Part shown: positions 43,885 to 52,827 of the stretch, one piece after another | Position numbering within the stretch: the stretch's first letter is position 1 | Layout: each line of letters starts with the position of its first letter | Source of the DNA: Alcaligenaceae bacterium SAGV5 | GTDB lineage: Bacteria > Pseudomonadota > Gammaproteobacteria > Burkholderiales > Burkholderiaceae_B | NCBI GenBank assembly: GCA_009360345.1 | Contig: SPDP01000001.1 | Span: 496,001 to 560,000 of the forward strand | Direction: 5' to 3' | DNA length: 64,000 nucleotides | The notes under the pieces: generated by a model | What the model was told of the DNA's origin: nothing | The model's database searches: none | The model's input: only the letters and a program-made list of their open reading frames with translations | Translations under genes and position numbers: made by a program

Positions 43885-46157
43885 TATTTGGCCTCCTTGT
43901 TGGCGGCGGCCAGGGCCGCGCGCACGCGTTCGGGGGTGAAGGGCGCTTCACGCAGGCGCAGGCCGGTGGCGTCGAAGATCGCGTTGGCAATGGCGGCGGG
44001 CCCGGGGACGGACGCCGATTCGCCCGACCCCAATGGCGGATTGCCGTCGGGCGGCATCAGCACCACGTCGACCTCGGGCAGGTCGGTGAACTTGAGGATG
44101 GGGTAGGCGCCCCATTCCAGGCTGGAGACGCCGTTCTGGTCGAAGCTCACGCTTTCCTTGAGCGTGCGGCTGACGGTCTGGATGACGTTGCCCTGGACCT
44201 GGTGGCGCACGCCGTCGGGGTTGATCATCAGGCCGCAGTCCTGGCCGGCCACGACGTGGGTCACGCGGACCTTGCCGGTATCCAGGTCGACCTCGACGTC
44301 GGCCACCCAGGCGCACCACGAGGCGCCCACGCCGGGGAAGGTGCCGTGCACGTACTGGTGCTGGGAGACGCCGCGGCCCTTGACGATGCCCTTGGTGGGC
44401 CGTTCGGCCGGCGCCTTGCGCGGCTGCCAGCCGGCCTTCCCGGCCACGGCCTTGAGCAGCGCGATGGGGCGCGGGTCCTCCATGAAGCGCAGGCGGAACT
44501 CGACTGGATCGGCGCCTTCCTTGGCCGCGAGTTCATCCATGAAGGATTCGTGGGCGAAGACGTTAGGCAGCGCGGCCACGCCGCGCATCCACGAAGCGCG
44601 CACGATGGGGGCCATGTCCAGCGCCACGATGTCCAGGTCCGAGGCGCGGTACTGCGGAATGGCGGTGCGGTCGCCCATCTCGAACACCGTGGCCTCGGCC
44701 TTCTCCTTGCCCATCAGCAGCGAGGCCAGCAGCGGCGAGCCGTTCGAGGGATAGCGGGTGCCGAAGCGATAGACCAGCGAGTCGGCGCCGGCGATGCCGC
44801 CGTGCACGTCCATGGTCTGGGCCGTGCCCTTGGGTTCCCAGGCGTGTTCTTCCTCGCGCATGTACTGCACGCGCACGGGCTGGCCCAGTTCGCGCGCCAG
44901 CACGGCGGCGTCGGCGGAGGCGTCGTCGGCGCAGTTGCGGCCGTAGCAGCCCGAGGCCTCCATCCGCACCACGCGGATGCGGTCTTCGGGGATGTCGAGC
45001 ATCCTGGCGATGTCGCTGTGCAGGTTGTGGGGGTTCTGGCTGCCGCTCCAGACGGTCAGTTTCTGGTCCTTCCAGTCAGCCAGGCCGCACGAGGGGCCGA
45101 TGGAGCCGTGCATCTGGTAGGGCCACACGTAGGTGGCCTTCACCGTATGACTGGCCGCCGCCAGGGCCTTGTCCGGGTCGCCCTTCCGGCTCAGCGGGCG
45201 CTGCTTGGAGGGTTGGGACGCCAGCGCGTCGGTCAGCGAGGCCATGGAACCCAGTGCCGGCGGCGCCTTCCATTTCACCTTCAGGAGGCGCGAAGCCAGG
45301 ATGGCGTCTTCCTCGCGCCGCGCGACGACCGCCACGAAATCCTTGATGACCACGATCTTCACCAGCGACCGCACCTTGGCCACCGAGGACTCGTCCACCG
45401 ATTCCAGGCTGGAGGCCACCATGCCGCCCGAGTCGCGGCCCAGGTAGGGGGGACGCACGATGCGCGCGTGCAGCATGCCCGGCACCCGCATGTCATGGAC
45501 GTAGGTGAGCTTGCCGGTGACCTTGGCGGGAATGTCGATGCGGGGCACGGGGTGGCCGACGACCGTGTAGGCCGAGACGGGCTTGAGCTGGACGTCGGCC
45601 GCCAGCGGCACCGACTGCGCGTCGTTGCCGATCAGTTCGCCGTAGGACGCGAGCCGCTCGCCACTGGCGCGCAGCACCTGGCCATTTTGGGTGACCAGCG
45701 ACGCGACGGGCACGCCGTGGCGCCGCGCCGCTTCTTCCAGCAGATGCCGGCGGATCTGCGCGGCGGCCTTGCGCATGGGGACGGCGGAGGCCTGCACCGA
45801 GTTGCTGGCGATCGTGGGCCCCTGGTTGGGCGTGACGTCGGTATCGCCCAGCACCATCGTGACCTGGCTCATGTCGACGTCCAGTTCCTCGGCAACGATC
45901 TGCGTGAACGCGGTACGGATACCCGTTCCCAGGTCCACGTGGCCGTTGCAGGCGCGGACGGTGCCGTCGGCCATCAGCTGTACGTAGGCCGAGACGAGGT
46001 TCTTGTCCACCAGTTGCGAGCCGGCGTCGGTCGCGGGGCCGGCAGCGGCCATGCCGCGCTTGACCAGGGCGGGAAAGGTGAAGGTGACGGCGAGGCTGCC
46101 GGTGGCGGCCAGGAATTGGCGGCGCGAGAGGCGCGGGGCGTGCATGGGCGTACTCAT
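43884..46157 (-). CDS. molybdenum hydroxylase large subunit, isoquinoline 1-oxidoreductase (IorB) type
   Basis: A 757-residue molybdopterin-binding subunit of the xanthine dehydrogenase family. A twin-arginine signal is present: SRRQFL at residues 11-16 followed by a hydrophobic stretch, so the folded enzyme is exported. Motifs include NGHVDLGTGIRTAFTQIVAEELDV, VTGKLTYVHDMRVPGMLHARIVRPP and WSGSQNPH. The family hydroxylates N-heteroaromatics or oxidises aldehydes at the molybdenum centre. ATG 46157 overlaps the small-subunit stop. A frame runs upstream but without similarity. Confidence 0.88.
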   Translation of the reverse strand: MSTPMHAPRLSRRQFLAATGSLAVTFTFPALVKRGMAAAGPATDAGSQLVDKNLVSAYVQLMADGTVRACNGHVDLGTGIRTAFTQIVAEELDVDMSQVTMVLGDTDVTPNQGPTIASNSVQASAVPMRKAAAQIRRHLLEEAARRHGVPVASLVTQNGQVLRASGERLASYGELIGNDAQSVPLAADVQLKPVSAYTVVGHPVPRIDIPAKVTGKLTYVHDMRVPGMLHARIVRPPYLGRDSGGMVASSLESVDESSVAKVRSLVKIVVIKDFVAVVARREEDAILASRLLKVKWKAPPALGSMASLTDALASQPSKQRPLSRKGDPDKALAAASHTVKATYVWPYQMHGSIGPSCGLADWKDQKLTVWSGSQNPHNLHSDIARMLDIPEDRIRVVRMEASGCYGRNCADDASADAAVLARELGQPVRVQYMREEEHAWEPKGTAQTMDVHGGIAGADSLVYRFGTRYPSNGSPLLASLLMGKEKAEATVFEMGDRTAIPQYRASDLDIVALDMAPIVRASWMRGVAALPNVFAHESFMDELAAKEGADPVEFRLRFMEDPRPIALLKAVAGKAGWQPRKAPAERPTKGIVKGRGVSQHQYVHGTFPGVGASWCAWVADVEVDLDTGKVRVTHVVAGQDCGLMINPDGVRHQVQGNVIQTVSRTLKESVSFDQNGVSSLEWGAYPILKFTDLPEVDVVLMPPDGNPPLGSGESASVPGPAAIANAIFDATGLRLREAPFTPERVRAALAAANKEAK

Positions 46158-46657
46158 CGCGCGCCCTCCGCCATGGCGGTCCTGGGCGCGGCCTTGCCCT
46201 GGAGTTCGGCGGCGCGCCGCACCGCGCTGATGATTTCGAGGTGGGTGCCGCAGCGGCACAGGTTGTAGGCCAGCGCCTGCTTGATCTCGTCTTCGGTGGG
46301 GCGCGGGTTGCGGTCCAGCAGCGCCCGCGCGGCCATGATCATGCCGTTGATGCAATAGCCGCACTGCGCCGCGTTCTCGTCGATGAACGCCTGCTGCACG
46401 GGATCGAGGGCGTCGCCCTTGGCCAGGCCCTCCAGGGTGACGATGGGCCGGCCTTCCACGCTGCCCGCCGGGATCAGGCAGGAGCGCGCGGCCTTGCCGT
46501 CGATCAGCACCGTACAGGCGCCGCACTCGCCCAGTCCGCAGCCGAATTTCGGTCCGTTCAGGGCCAGGTCGTTGCGCAGGATGTAGAGCAGAGGGGTGTC
46601 CTTGTCGGCTTCGACGGAACGTTCTCCGCCGTTCACCTGGAGTTTGAGTGATGCCAT
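46154..46657 (-). CDS. molybdenum hydroxylase [2Fe-2S] subunit (IorA type)
   Basis: A 167-residue iron-sulfur subunit. The plant-type cluster ligands are C40, C45, C48 and C60; the second cluster, unique to this family, uses C99, C102, C134 and C136. It relays electrons from the molybdenum subunit. With no signal of its own, it is probably exported bound to the Tat-dependent large subunit. ATG 46657 follows AGGAAA. First gene of the three-gene unit. Confidence 0.92.
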   Translation of the reverse strand: MASLKLQVNGGERSVEADKDTPLLYILRNDLALNGPKFGCGLGECGACTVLIDGKAARSCLIPAGSVEGRPIVTLEGLAKGDALDPVQQAFIDENAAQCGYCINGMIMAARALLDRNPRPTEDEIKQALAYNLCRCGTHLEIISAVRRAAELQGKAAPRTAMAEGAR

Positions 46658-46896
46658 GTTCGTTTCCTGTGTGGGGGCGTTGGACCGACCGGCTTCCATG
46701 GGAAGAGCGGGCCACCATTACCCTATCCGGGCCGTGGCGGAAGGGGGCGCGCAGATGTGTCGACTTGTTGCGGCCGGAGGGGCGCGCCGCGCATGGCGCC
46801 GCCCTGGAAAAGACCTGGGGTTTGCACCAATGAAAATGCAAATGCAAACCGAGCGGCCGGTAATGTCCCGCCTTCCTCCGTGTCTGCGCCGGCGTT

Positions 46897-47583
46897 CTAC
46901 GCGGGCTCGGGCAGCGCCTTCAACGCCGCGATGGCCTGTTCCGTCGGCATGACGTCGGCATATTTCTGGGCCATGTCGAAAAGATTGGCCCGGTGCGGCG
47001 TCGGGGTCCGGTCGTAGACGCATTCGGCGGGAACGACGACCCGGAAATTCAGTGAGAAAGCATCCACCACGCTCGCACGGACGCAGCCGCTGGTGGTGCA
47101 TCCCCCGACCACCAGCGTGTCCACGCCCAGGTCGATCAGGTGGCTGGTGAGCGCGGTGCCGAAGAAGGCGCTCGGATGCTTCTTCGGTATCAGGATGTCC
47201 GAGGGCCCGGGGGCGAGTTCTGCGACGAACTCGTAGCCGGCCGGCGGAATGTCCATGATGGCGGGCACCTTCTGCGCCAGCCGGCCGCCGTCGGTCTTCG
47301 CCTTGGGGGCGACGTATGCATAGATGACCGGCCAGCCGCGTGCGCGGAACAGGCGCATGACCGGCTGGAGGGCGTCGATGGCTTCCCAGCCGCGTTCGCC
47401 GCATGCGGTCGGGAATTCGCGCTGGGCTTCGCGTATCGGCAGGCGCCGGGTCCCGACGGTGCGGTATTGAATGTCGATCACCAGTAGCGCGGGACGTCTG
47501 CCGATGCCGCTCTTGCGGCCGAAGCCCGCGGTGTCGTAGATGTCCAGTTCTTCCTGGGAAAAAAGTTCGTTCCAGTCTTGCAT
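46897..47583 (-). CDS. isochorismatase-family amidohydrolase (maleamate/N-carbamoylsarcosine amidase-like)
   Basis: A 228-residue cysteine hydrolase. The catalytic triad is visible: D37 in LLVIDIQ, K135 in IPKKHPSAF and nucleophile C167 in GGCTTSGCVRAS. The stretches FFGTALTSHLIDLGVDTLVVGG and AECVYDRTPTPHRANLFDMAQKYADV resemble maleamate amidohydrolase NicF and N-carbamoylsarcosine amidase. It is divergent from the LysR at 47660. With the molybdenum hydroxylase upstream and a NicC-like enzyme at 36010, an N-heteroaromatic route is conceivable, but they are in separate operons. Confidence 0.84.
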   Translation of the reverse strand: MQDWNELFSQEELDIYDTAGFGRKSGIGRRPALLVIDIQYRTVGTRRLPIREAQREFPTACGERGWEAIDALQPVMRLFRARGWPVIYAYVAPKAKTDGGRLAQKVPAIMDIPPAGYEFVAELAPGPSDILIPKKHPSAFFGTALTSHLIDLGVDTLVVGGCTTSGCVRASVVDAFSLNFRVVVPAECVYDRTPTPHRANLFDMAQKYADVMPTEQAIAALKALPEPA

Positions 47584-47623
47584 GGCATGATCCTGTTCGC
47601 GGCCGGCTGGCCGAAAGAATTTA

Positions 47624-47639
47624 CAGGGCATGGGCCCTG
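47624..47639. promoter_or_regulatory. dyad CAGGGC-N4-GCCCTG
   Basis: A 16-bp inverted repeat with perfect 6-bp arms in the short gap between the divergent amidohydrolase and LysR genes. It could be an operator for the LysR protein, although it does not show the T-N11-A form. Confidence 0.35.
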
Positions 47640-47659
47640 ACTTATATTGACCGCCTTTC

Positions 47660-48667
47660 ATGCCCGCTCCCGGCACGCCGTTCATGCAAAGCGATCAAGA
47701 GCCCGAAGGCAATAACGATAAGTTCACTCTGCTGCGTCGCATTCCCTCCCTGATTTCCCTGCGTGCCTTCGAAAGCGTGGCCCGCCACGGTTCCTGTACT
47801 CGTGCCGCGGAAGAGCTGAATGTGACCGCCGCGGCCGTCAGCCAGCAGATCCGGCTGCTCGAGAACTACGCCGGCCAGGTCCTGTTCAAGCGCCAGAACC
47901 GCAAGTTCGTGCTGACCGATGCCGGGCGGGCGTGCCTGCCCGAATTGCGCAAAAGCTTCGACCATCTGCTCAACGCGATGAACCTCGCCGAGGGGCAGCG
48001 GCTGCGGCGCAGTTTCAGGCTTTCCGTGCCGCCTTCGTTCGCCGTGCGCTGGCTGATTCCGCACTTCCATGAATTGACAGCGGATACCGATCGTTGCGAC
48101 TTCTGGGTGTCGACCTCGCTCGTGCCCTTCCACCTGGACGACACCAATATCGATCTCGCCGTCATCCATGGCAGCGGACGATTCTTCGGCCAGGGCAGCG
48201 AACTGCTCGTGCCCACGTTCGAGGTGCCGGTCTGCCATCCCCGCCTGCTTGCCGCGCAGCCGGTCGCCCGCCCGGAGGACCTGCGCCACCATCATCTGAT
48301 CCACGAAGTCGCCGAGGTCAACGACTCCGCGGTGCCATCGTGGGCCGACTGGTTCGCGGCGAGGAACGTGGCCGGCGTCGACGTGAAATCGGGTTCGCGT
48401 TTCTCCAATCCGAACCTGGTCGTCGAAGCGGCGCTGGCCGGCCTGGGCGTCGCCCTGGCCCGGGGCGCCCTGGTCAAGCGCGAACTGGCTTCCGGTGCCC
48501 TGGTCTGTCCGCTCGGTCCGCCGGCGGCGGACGATGCCGCCGGCGATGCCGGCTATTACCTCGTGCGCAATCCCCATTGCGGACTTCCCGACGTGGCCGA
48601 GCAACTCTGCCTCAATCTCAAGCGCGTCGTGGCCCGCTACGAAGAGGCCCCGCGAGCCCGTTCCTGA
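47660..48667 (+). CDS. LysR family regulator, GcvA-like
   Basis: A 335-residue LysR-type regulator. The helix-turn-helix LISLRAFESVARHGSCTRAAEELNVTAAAVSQQIRLLENYAGQVLFKR is of the GcvA subgroup, preceded by about 25 polar residues (an alternative ATG lies at 47684). It is divergent from the amidohydrolase and convergent with the M24/deacetylase/SDR/Bug operon, and may control one or both. A dyad similar in form to the LysR box at 10874 lies near the operon promoter at 52732. Confidence 0.88.
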   Translation: MPAPGTPFMQSDQEPEGNNDKFTLLRRIPSLISLRAFESVARHGSCTRAAEELNVTAAAVSQQIRLLENYAGQVLFKRQNRKFVLTDAGRACLPELRKSFDHLLNAMNLAEGQRLRRSFRLSVPPSFAVRWLIPHFHELTADTDRCDFWVSTSLVPFHLDDTNIDLAVIHGSGRFFGQGSELLVPTFEVPVCHPRLLAAQPVARPEDLRHHHLIHEVAEVNDSAVPSWADWFAARNVAGVDVKSGSRFSNPNLVVEAALAGLGVALARGALVKRELASGALVCPLGPPAADDAAGDAGYYLVRNPHCGLPDVAEQLCLNLKRVVARYEEAPRARS

Positions 48668-48680
48668 CGGCGTCCGGTCG

Positions 48681-49961
48681 TCAAAGCTCCATCAGGTCCC
48701 GCGGTTCGGGGACCAGGGCGCGCGCGCCGGCGGCGCCGATCAGTACCGAGTCTTCCAGGTGGACGCCGCCGTATTCCGAATCGCGATAGAAGACCTCGAA
48801 ATTGACCACGGAATCGTTCTCCAGCGTCCATCCGTCGCGGATGTGGCCGGGCTCGGCGTAGTCGAAGATGTCCAGTCCGATCGGGTGCAGCGTCAGCGTC
48901 GTCAGTTCGGGGCGCAGGCCGTGGCGGCGTATCGCGTCCGCGGCGATATCCGCGATTGCGCCGGTGCGCGCGCCCGCCTTCATGGCAAGCTCGCCTTCTT
49001 CCAGCGCCGTGCGCACCGCCTTGAACAAATGCTTCTGGGAGGGCGAGGCCTCGCCGATCACGGCCGTGCGGGCCATGTCGCCCAGATAGAGGCGGTATTC
49101 GCAGATGGCATCCATCACGACGGTGTCGCCCGGCGCGAAGCGCTTGCGCTCGACGTAGTCGTGGTCAAGCACGAAGCTTCCATCGGGGCCGCTGTTGAAC
49201 AGCATGCCGCGCTCGCCCCGGGGCTTGGCCGCGTGTTCGGCCAACGTCCGGCGATAGGCCTGGACCATGTCTTCCCACGGTGCCTCGGCCCGCACGGACC
49301 GGGCGGCGCTGCGCAGGGCCGCCGCATTGATCTGCGCGGTGCGGGTCAGCAACTGGAGCTCGGCCGGGGTCTTGACCGCCCGGATCCGCCGCAGCAGCGG
49401 CCGGGCATCCACGAGCCGGACGCGTTCTCCCAGGGCCTGCCGAAGCGTCTGGTGAAAACGCAGATCGTCGCAGGCCAGCGTGATCGTCCGGTTGCCGAAA
49501 TGTTCTTCCACGTAGGCGCGGATCGCATCGGTCAGTTCGTCGGTCCGGTGGTCGGCGGTCCTGGCCAGCAGGTCGCGTATCGGTTGCCGCAGCTCGGTCT
49601 CGATGCCGTGTCCGGCCTCGATGTCCTGCAGCAGCGTGCCGGCGCTGGACCAGGGAGAGCCATACACGCGCAGCTCGGGCAGCCAGGTGGGACGCGTGGC
49701 CTGGTAGGCCAGGTCGTATTCCTGGATCAGCAGCGCCGGCGGCGCGTCCGCGCCGGCCGGTACCAGCGCGCAGGCCCAGTCGTCGTAGAAGTGGCACAGC
49801 GTCGAGTCCGAATGGTGGCCCGACAGGTAGTACAGCGCGCTGTCTTCCTTGCCGAGCAGCAGGTCGACACCCTGGCCGCGCATGAAGGCGCGGATCCGGT
49901 CGAGGTCGCTGAGCGGCGGGACGGGCGAGGCGATGGGCGGTCGCGAAGAGGTCGTGGGCAT
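48681..49961 (-). CDS. M24 family metallopeptidase, creatinase/prolidase-like
   Basis: A 426-residue protein with a pita-bread catalytic domain. All five metal ligands are present: D284 and D295 (VVMDAICEYRLYLGDMART), H359 (LTLHPIG), E389 (VNFEVFY) and E403 (HLEDSV). The N-terminal domain resembles creatinase/ectoine-hydrolase-type proteins. It follows the deacetylase gene by 16 bases. ATG 49961 was chosen over an upstream start that would overlap that gene. The operon suggests cleavage of an amide or amidine bond in a small metabolite rather than a peptide. Confidence 0.82.
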   Translation of the reverse strand: MPTTSSRPPIASPVPPLSDLDRIRAFMRGQGVDLLLGKEDSALYYLSGHHSDSTLCHFYDDWACALVPAGADAPPALLIQEYDLAYQATRPTWLPELRVYGSPWSSAGTLLQDIEAGHGIETELRQPIRDLLARTADHRTDELTDAIRAYVEEHFGNRTITLACDDLRFHQTLRQALGERVRLVDARPLLRRIRAVKTPAELQLLTRTAQINAAALRSAARSVRAEAPWEDMVQAYRRTLAEHAAKPRGERGMLFNSGPDGSFVLDHDYVERKRFAPGDTVVMDAICEYRLYLGDMARTAVIGEASPSQKHLFKAVRTALEEGELAMKAGARTGAIADIAADAIRRHGLRPELTTLTLHPIGLDIFDYAEPGHIRDGWTLENDSVVNFEVFYRDSEYGGVHLEDSVLIGAAGARALVPEPRDLMEL

Positions 49962-49977
49962 GGCGGGTTCCGTTTTG

Positions 49978-50862
49978 CTAGGCTTGCTGCAGGGAAAGGA
50001 CATGGTCGGCGATGCGGCCGGGCGTGGTGAACCAGACGTCGTCCGCGTGGCGCCGGATGTGCCGCAGCAGGCGCGTGAGGATGCCTGTCCGGTGCGGCTG
50101 GCCCATCAGGAACGTGTGGATGGAGACCGCGTACACCAGCGGGCGCCGGCGCGACTCGGCCAGCATCTGGTCGAAGCCGGAAATCAGCATGGCTTCGAAA
50201 TCCGCGTCGGACAGTCCGCGGTTGATCAGCGCGGGGATGTCGTTCATTTCCATCGACGGGTAGGGCACCGCAAGGATGGGACCGCGATCGGTCCTGAAGT
50301 ATTGCGGCTGGTCGTCGAACCACCAGTCGAGCATGTAGCGATAGCCGGTCTCGACGAGCAGTTCGGGCGTGCGGGGGCTTTGCGAGATGAACGGACCCAG
50401 CCAGCCGGAAGGCGGCGTGCCTTCCTCCCGCTCCATGCGGGCCCGGACCGCCAGCAGCATTGCCCGCTCCTGGTCCTCCGGCATGTCGAGCTGGCGTTCC
50501 GAATTGGTGCGGCCGTGGCCGACGAACTCGTCGCCCCGCCGGCGGAACGGGACCAGGATTTCCGGGCAGGCGTCGTAGACCGAGAGATTGGCCAGGATCG
50601 CCAGGGGCCGCTCCTGTTCGGCGAACGCATCGTGAATGCGGACGATGCCGACCCGGTTGCCATAGTCCCGATACGCGTAGCCGCGGTGGAACGGCGCCGC
50701 CGGCATGGTCGTGAAGTCCGGGCCAGGGTTGCGGCCATATTCGAAGGCCTCGACGTTCAGCGCGATGTAGACGGCCAGGCGGCTGCCGTTCGGCCAGGCA
50801 TAGGCGGGGCGGGAAGCGATGGACGAGAAGCGGTAGCGGTCGTTCTTGGTGTCGAAGGTCAT
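49978..50862 (-). CDS. polysaccharide-deacetylase family protein, PuuE (allantoinase)-like
   Basis: A 294-residue NodB-like protein. RLAVYIALNVEAFEYGRNPGPDFTTMPAA and YRDYGNRVGIVRI match PuuE-type and related deacetylases. Later, RTPELLVETGYRYMLDWWFDDQPQYF and the ending HTFLMGQPHR are typical. In canonical deacetylases the metal site is D-x-x-H-x-x-H, which is altered in the PuuE branch. ATG 50862 has AGGTG upstream; a GTG 9 bases before is possible. It follows the SDR gene by 9 bases. Hydrolysis of a C-N bond is likely; the substrate is unknown. Confidence 0.8.
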   Translation of the reverse strand: MTFDTKNDRYRFSSIASRPAYAWPNGSRLAVYIALNVEAFEYGRNPGPDFTTMPAAPFHRGYAYRDYGNRVGIVRIHDAFAEQERPLAILANLSVYDACPEILVPFRRRGDEFVGHGRTNSERQLDMPEDQERAMLLAVRARMEREEGTPPSGWLGPFISQSPRTPELLVETGYRYMLDWWFDDQPQYFRTDRGPILAVPYPSMEMNDIPALINRGLSDADFEAMLISGFDQMLAESRRRPLVYAVSIHTFLMGQPHRTGILTRLLRHIRRHADDVWFTTPGRIADHVLSLQQA

Positions 50863-50871
50863 GCGGGGCAC

Positions 50872-51597
50872 CTATTGGAGCAGATAGCCGTTGTCGGCGA
50901 TGAGGGTCTGGCCAACGAAGGACGAGGCCTCGTCGGATGCGATAAGGGCCACCAGCCGGGCGATGGCATCGGGTCCGATCATCTCTCCGGTCGGCACGCG
51001 CGACATCAGGCGCCGCCTGACCTCGTCGCTCAGGTTGTCCGTCATGTTGGTCCGCACGACGCCCGGCGCGATCGCGCAGACCCGGATGCCGTGCCGTATC
51101 CATTCGCGCGCCGCGTTCTTCGTGAACTGCACCAGGCCGGCCTTGGCGGCGCTGTAGACCGCGCGTTCGTGCTCGCTGGTGAACGCCAGCTGGGACGCGA
51201 GGTTGACGATGACGCCGCCGCGATCGCGCATGGCCCTGGCCGCCGCCATCGCCATCAGGATGGCGCCGGTCAGGTTCACGTCGATCAGGTGGCGGACTTC
51301 GCCGTCCTCCATGTCCAAGAGGGGCTTGCGGATCATGTATGCGGCGTTGTTGATGAAAACGTCGATCGTTCCGACCGACGACATGGCTTGCGCGATGGAG
51401 GCCGGATCCGCCTGGTCGTAGACCGCGGTGCGGGCACCGGGATCCAGGCGTGTCGCCAGCGCGTCCAGTTCGGCGGCGTCCCGGTCGAGCAGCACGAGGC
51501 GGGCGCCCCGTTCGCCGAATGCCTGGGCCAGGGCCTGGCCGAGTCCGCCGCACGCGCCGGAGACGACGACGCTGCGGCCTTCGAAATGATGGGTCAT
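50872..51597 (-). CDS. short-chain dehydrogenase/reductase
   Basis: A 241-residue SDR. The cofactor motif VVSGACGGLGQALAQAFGERG is followed by LLDRDAAELDAL, suggesting NAD use, then INNAAYMIRKPL. The catalytic residues are in VNLASQLAFTSEHERAVYSAAKAGLV, with the YxxxK motif intact. The ending FVGQTLIADNGYLLQ is typical. It lies 20 bases after the Bug gene and oxidises or reduces an alcohol/ketone in the same pathway. Confidence 0.88.
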   Translation of the reverse strand: MTHHFEGRSVVVSGACGGLGQALAQAFGERGARLVLLDRDAAELDALATRLDPGARTAVYDQADPASIAQAMSSVGTIDVFINNAAYMIRKPLLDMEDGEVRHLIDVNLTGAILMAMAAARAMRDRGGVIVNLASQLAFTSEHERAVYSAAKAGLVQFTKNAAREWIRHGIRVCAIAPGVVRTNMTDNLSDEVRRRLMSRVPTGEMIGPDAIARLVALIASDEASSFVGQTLIADNGYLLQ

Positions 51598-51617
51598 GGG
51601 TGTGGTTCTCTCGAAGC

Positions 51618-52604
51618 TCAGTCGACCTGGATGTGGGTCTGCCTGACCAACTCGCCCCACTGCTTGAGCTCGGCCCGGACGTAGTCGCCCATTTCCTGGG
51701 GCGTCATCGGAATCGGGGCGTAGCCCAGGTCGACCAGGCGCTTGATGAAGGACTCTTCGCCGGTGACCCGCAGGATTTCGTCGTTGAAGAACCGGATGGC
51801 CGCCTCGGGCGTGCCGGGCGGCGCGAACACGCCGTAGAGTGTTTCCGCGTGGGTGCGATAACCCAGCTCCTTGAGCGTGGGCAGGTCCGGCAGCAGCGGT
51901 ATCCGCTCGGCCGAACTGACGGCGTACATCTTGAGCTTGTCGCGGTTGGGCGCGGCCAGATTGGGCGTGATGAAGGCGTAGTCGATGTGCCCGCCCAGCA
52001 CGGCGTTGAGCACCGCTGCCGAACCGCCGAAGGGAATCGCCGTCAACTGCGGGATGCCGTTTTCCAGCTTGAACTGCTCCATCGCCATCTGCGACATGCT
52101 GCCCGGTCCCCAATGTCCATAGGTGAACCGGGAGCCGGGGGTCCGGATCTCCGCCAGCACTTCCTGGAGCGTGGGCCGGGCGCGTTCGGCAAGCGTGGCG
52201 AGGACGTATCCGCCGCGGCCCACGGGCGCCACCGCGCTGTAGCGCGTGGTGTCGAATTTGACGATCTTCGGGTTGACGTTGGGCGTGGTGGCGATGATGT
52301 CCGAGACGCCGAACAGCCAGGTCAGCCCGTCGGGCTTGGCCTCGTAGACCATGTTGGCGGCGATCACCCCGTTGGCCCCCGGGCGGTTTTCGACGATCAG
52401 CGGATGCCCGAGCCGGTCCTTCATGCCCGCCGCCAGCAGCCGGGCCGCCACGTCGGTGCCGCCGCCGGGGGGATAGGGAACGATCAGGCGGATGGGGCCG
52501 CTCACCTTCCAGGCGGGAGCGGCGAACAGGGGGGAGCGGGGGAGCGAAGTGGCGAGCGCGAGGCCCGCGGCCTGGGCCAGGATGCTGCGTCGGGTGCTGG
52601 GCAT
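51618..52604 (-). CDS. TctC/Bug-type periplasmic solute receptor
   Basis: A 328-residue Bug receptor and first gene of the Bug-SDR-deacetylase-M24 operon. The signal region has twin arginines (STRRSILAQAAG) and ends near SPLFA before APAWKVSGPIRLIVPYPPGGGTD; it may be Tat- rather than Sec-exported. The motifs VENRPGANGVIAAN and KPDGLTWLF deviate slightly from the usual DGYT. AAGGAGTCTCACC precedes ATG 52604. Confidence 0.87.
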   Translation of the reverse strand: MPSTRRSILAQAAGLALATSLPRSPLFAAPAWKVSGPIRLIVPYPPGGGTDVAARLLAAGMKDRLGHPLIVENRPGANGVIAANMVYEAKPDGLTWLFGVSDIIATTPNVNPKIVKFDTTRYSAVAPVGRGGYVLATLAERARPTLQEVLAEIRTPGSRFTYGHWGPGSMSQMAMEQFKLENGIPQLTAIPFGGSAAVLNAVLGGHIDYAFITPNLAAPNRDKLKMYAVSSAERIPLLPDLPTLKELGYRTHAETLYGVFAPPGTPEAAIRFFNDEILRVTGEESFIKRLVDLGYAPIPMTPQEMGDYVRAELKQWGELVRQTHIQVD

Positions 52605-52657
52605 GGTGAGACTCCTTCGGTGCGGGGAAGGAAGCGGCCCGTGTCACCGGGCTGCTA

Positions 52658-52677
52658 TCGTAAGAAAATCTTTACGA
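52658..52677. promoter_or_regulatory. dyad TCGTAA-N8-TTACGA
   Basis: A 20-bp inverted repeat (TCGTAAGAAAATCTTTACGA) 54 bases upstream of the Bug start at 52604, inside an AT-rich stretch. It is a candidate operator for that operon. Confidence 0.45.
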
Positions 52678-52731
52678 AGAAGTCTAGAAATCCGCAGTCA
52701 AACGCGTCAAACGATGTATTTTTCGTATGTA

Positions 52732-52746
52732 TTAAGAAAAACTTAA
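52732..52746. promoter_or_regulatory. LysR-type box TTAAG-N5-CTTAA
   Basis: TTAAGAAAAACTTAA satisfies T-N11-A and has the same AAAAA centre as the box at 10874. It lies 128 bases upstream of the Bug gene at 52604. A GcvA-like LysR protein such as the one at 47660 is a plausible ligand. Confidence 0.4.
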
Positions 52747-52827
52747 TCCATGTCGGCGGCGGGGCGACACCCTCCCAGGTGGTTCCGGGCCGCCCCGGCC
52801 CTTCGCGTTCCGGTGGAAAAGCGTTTG

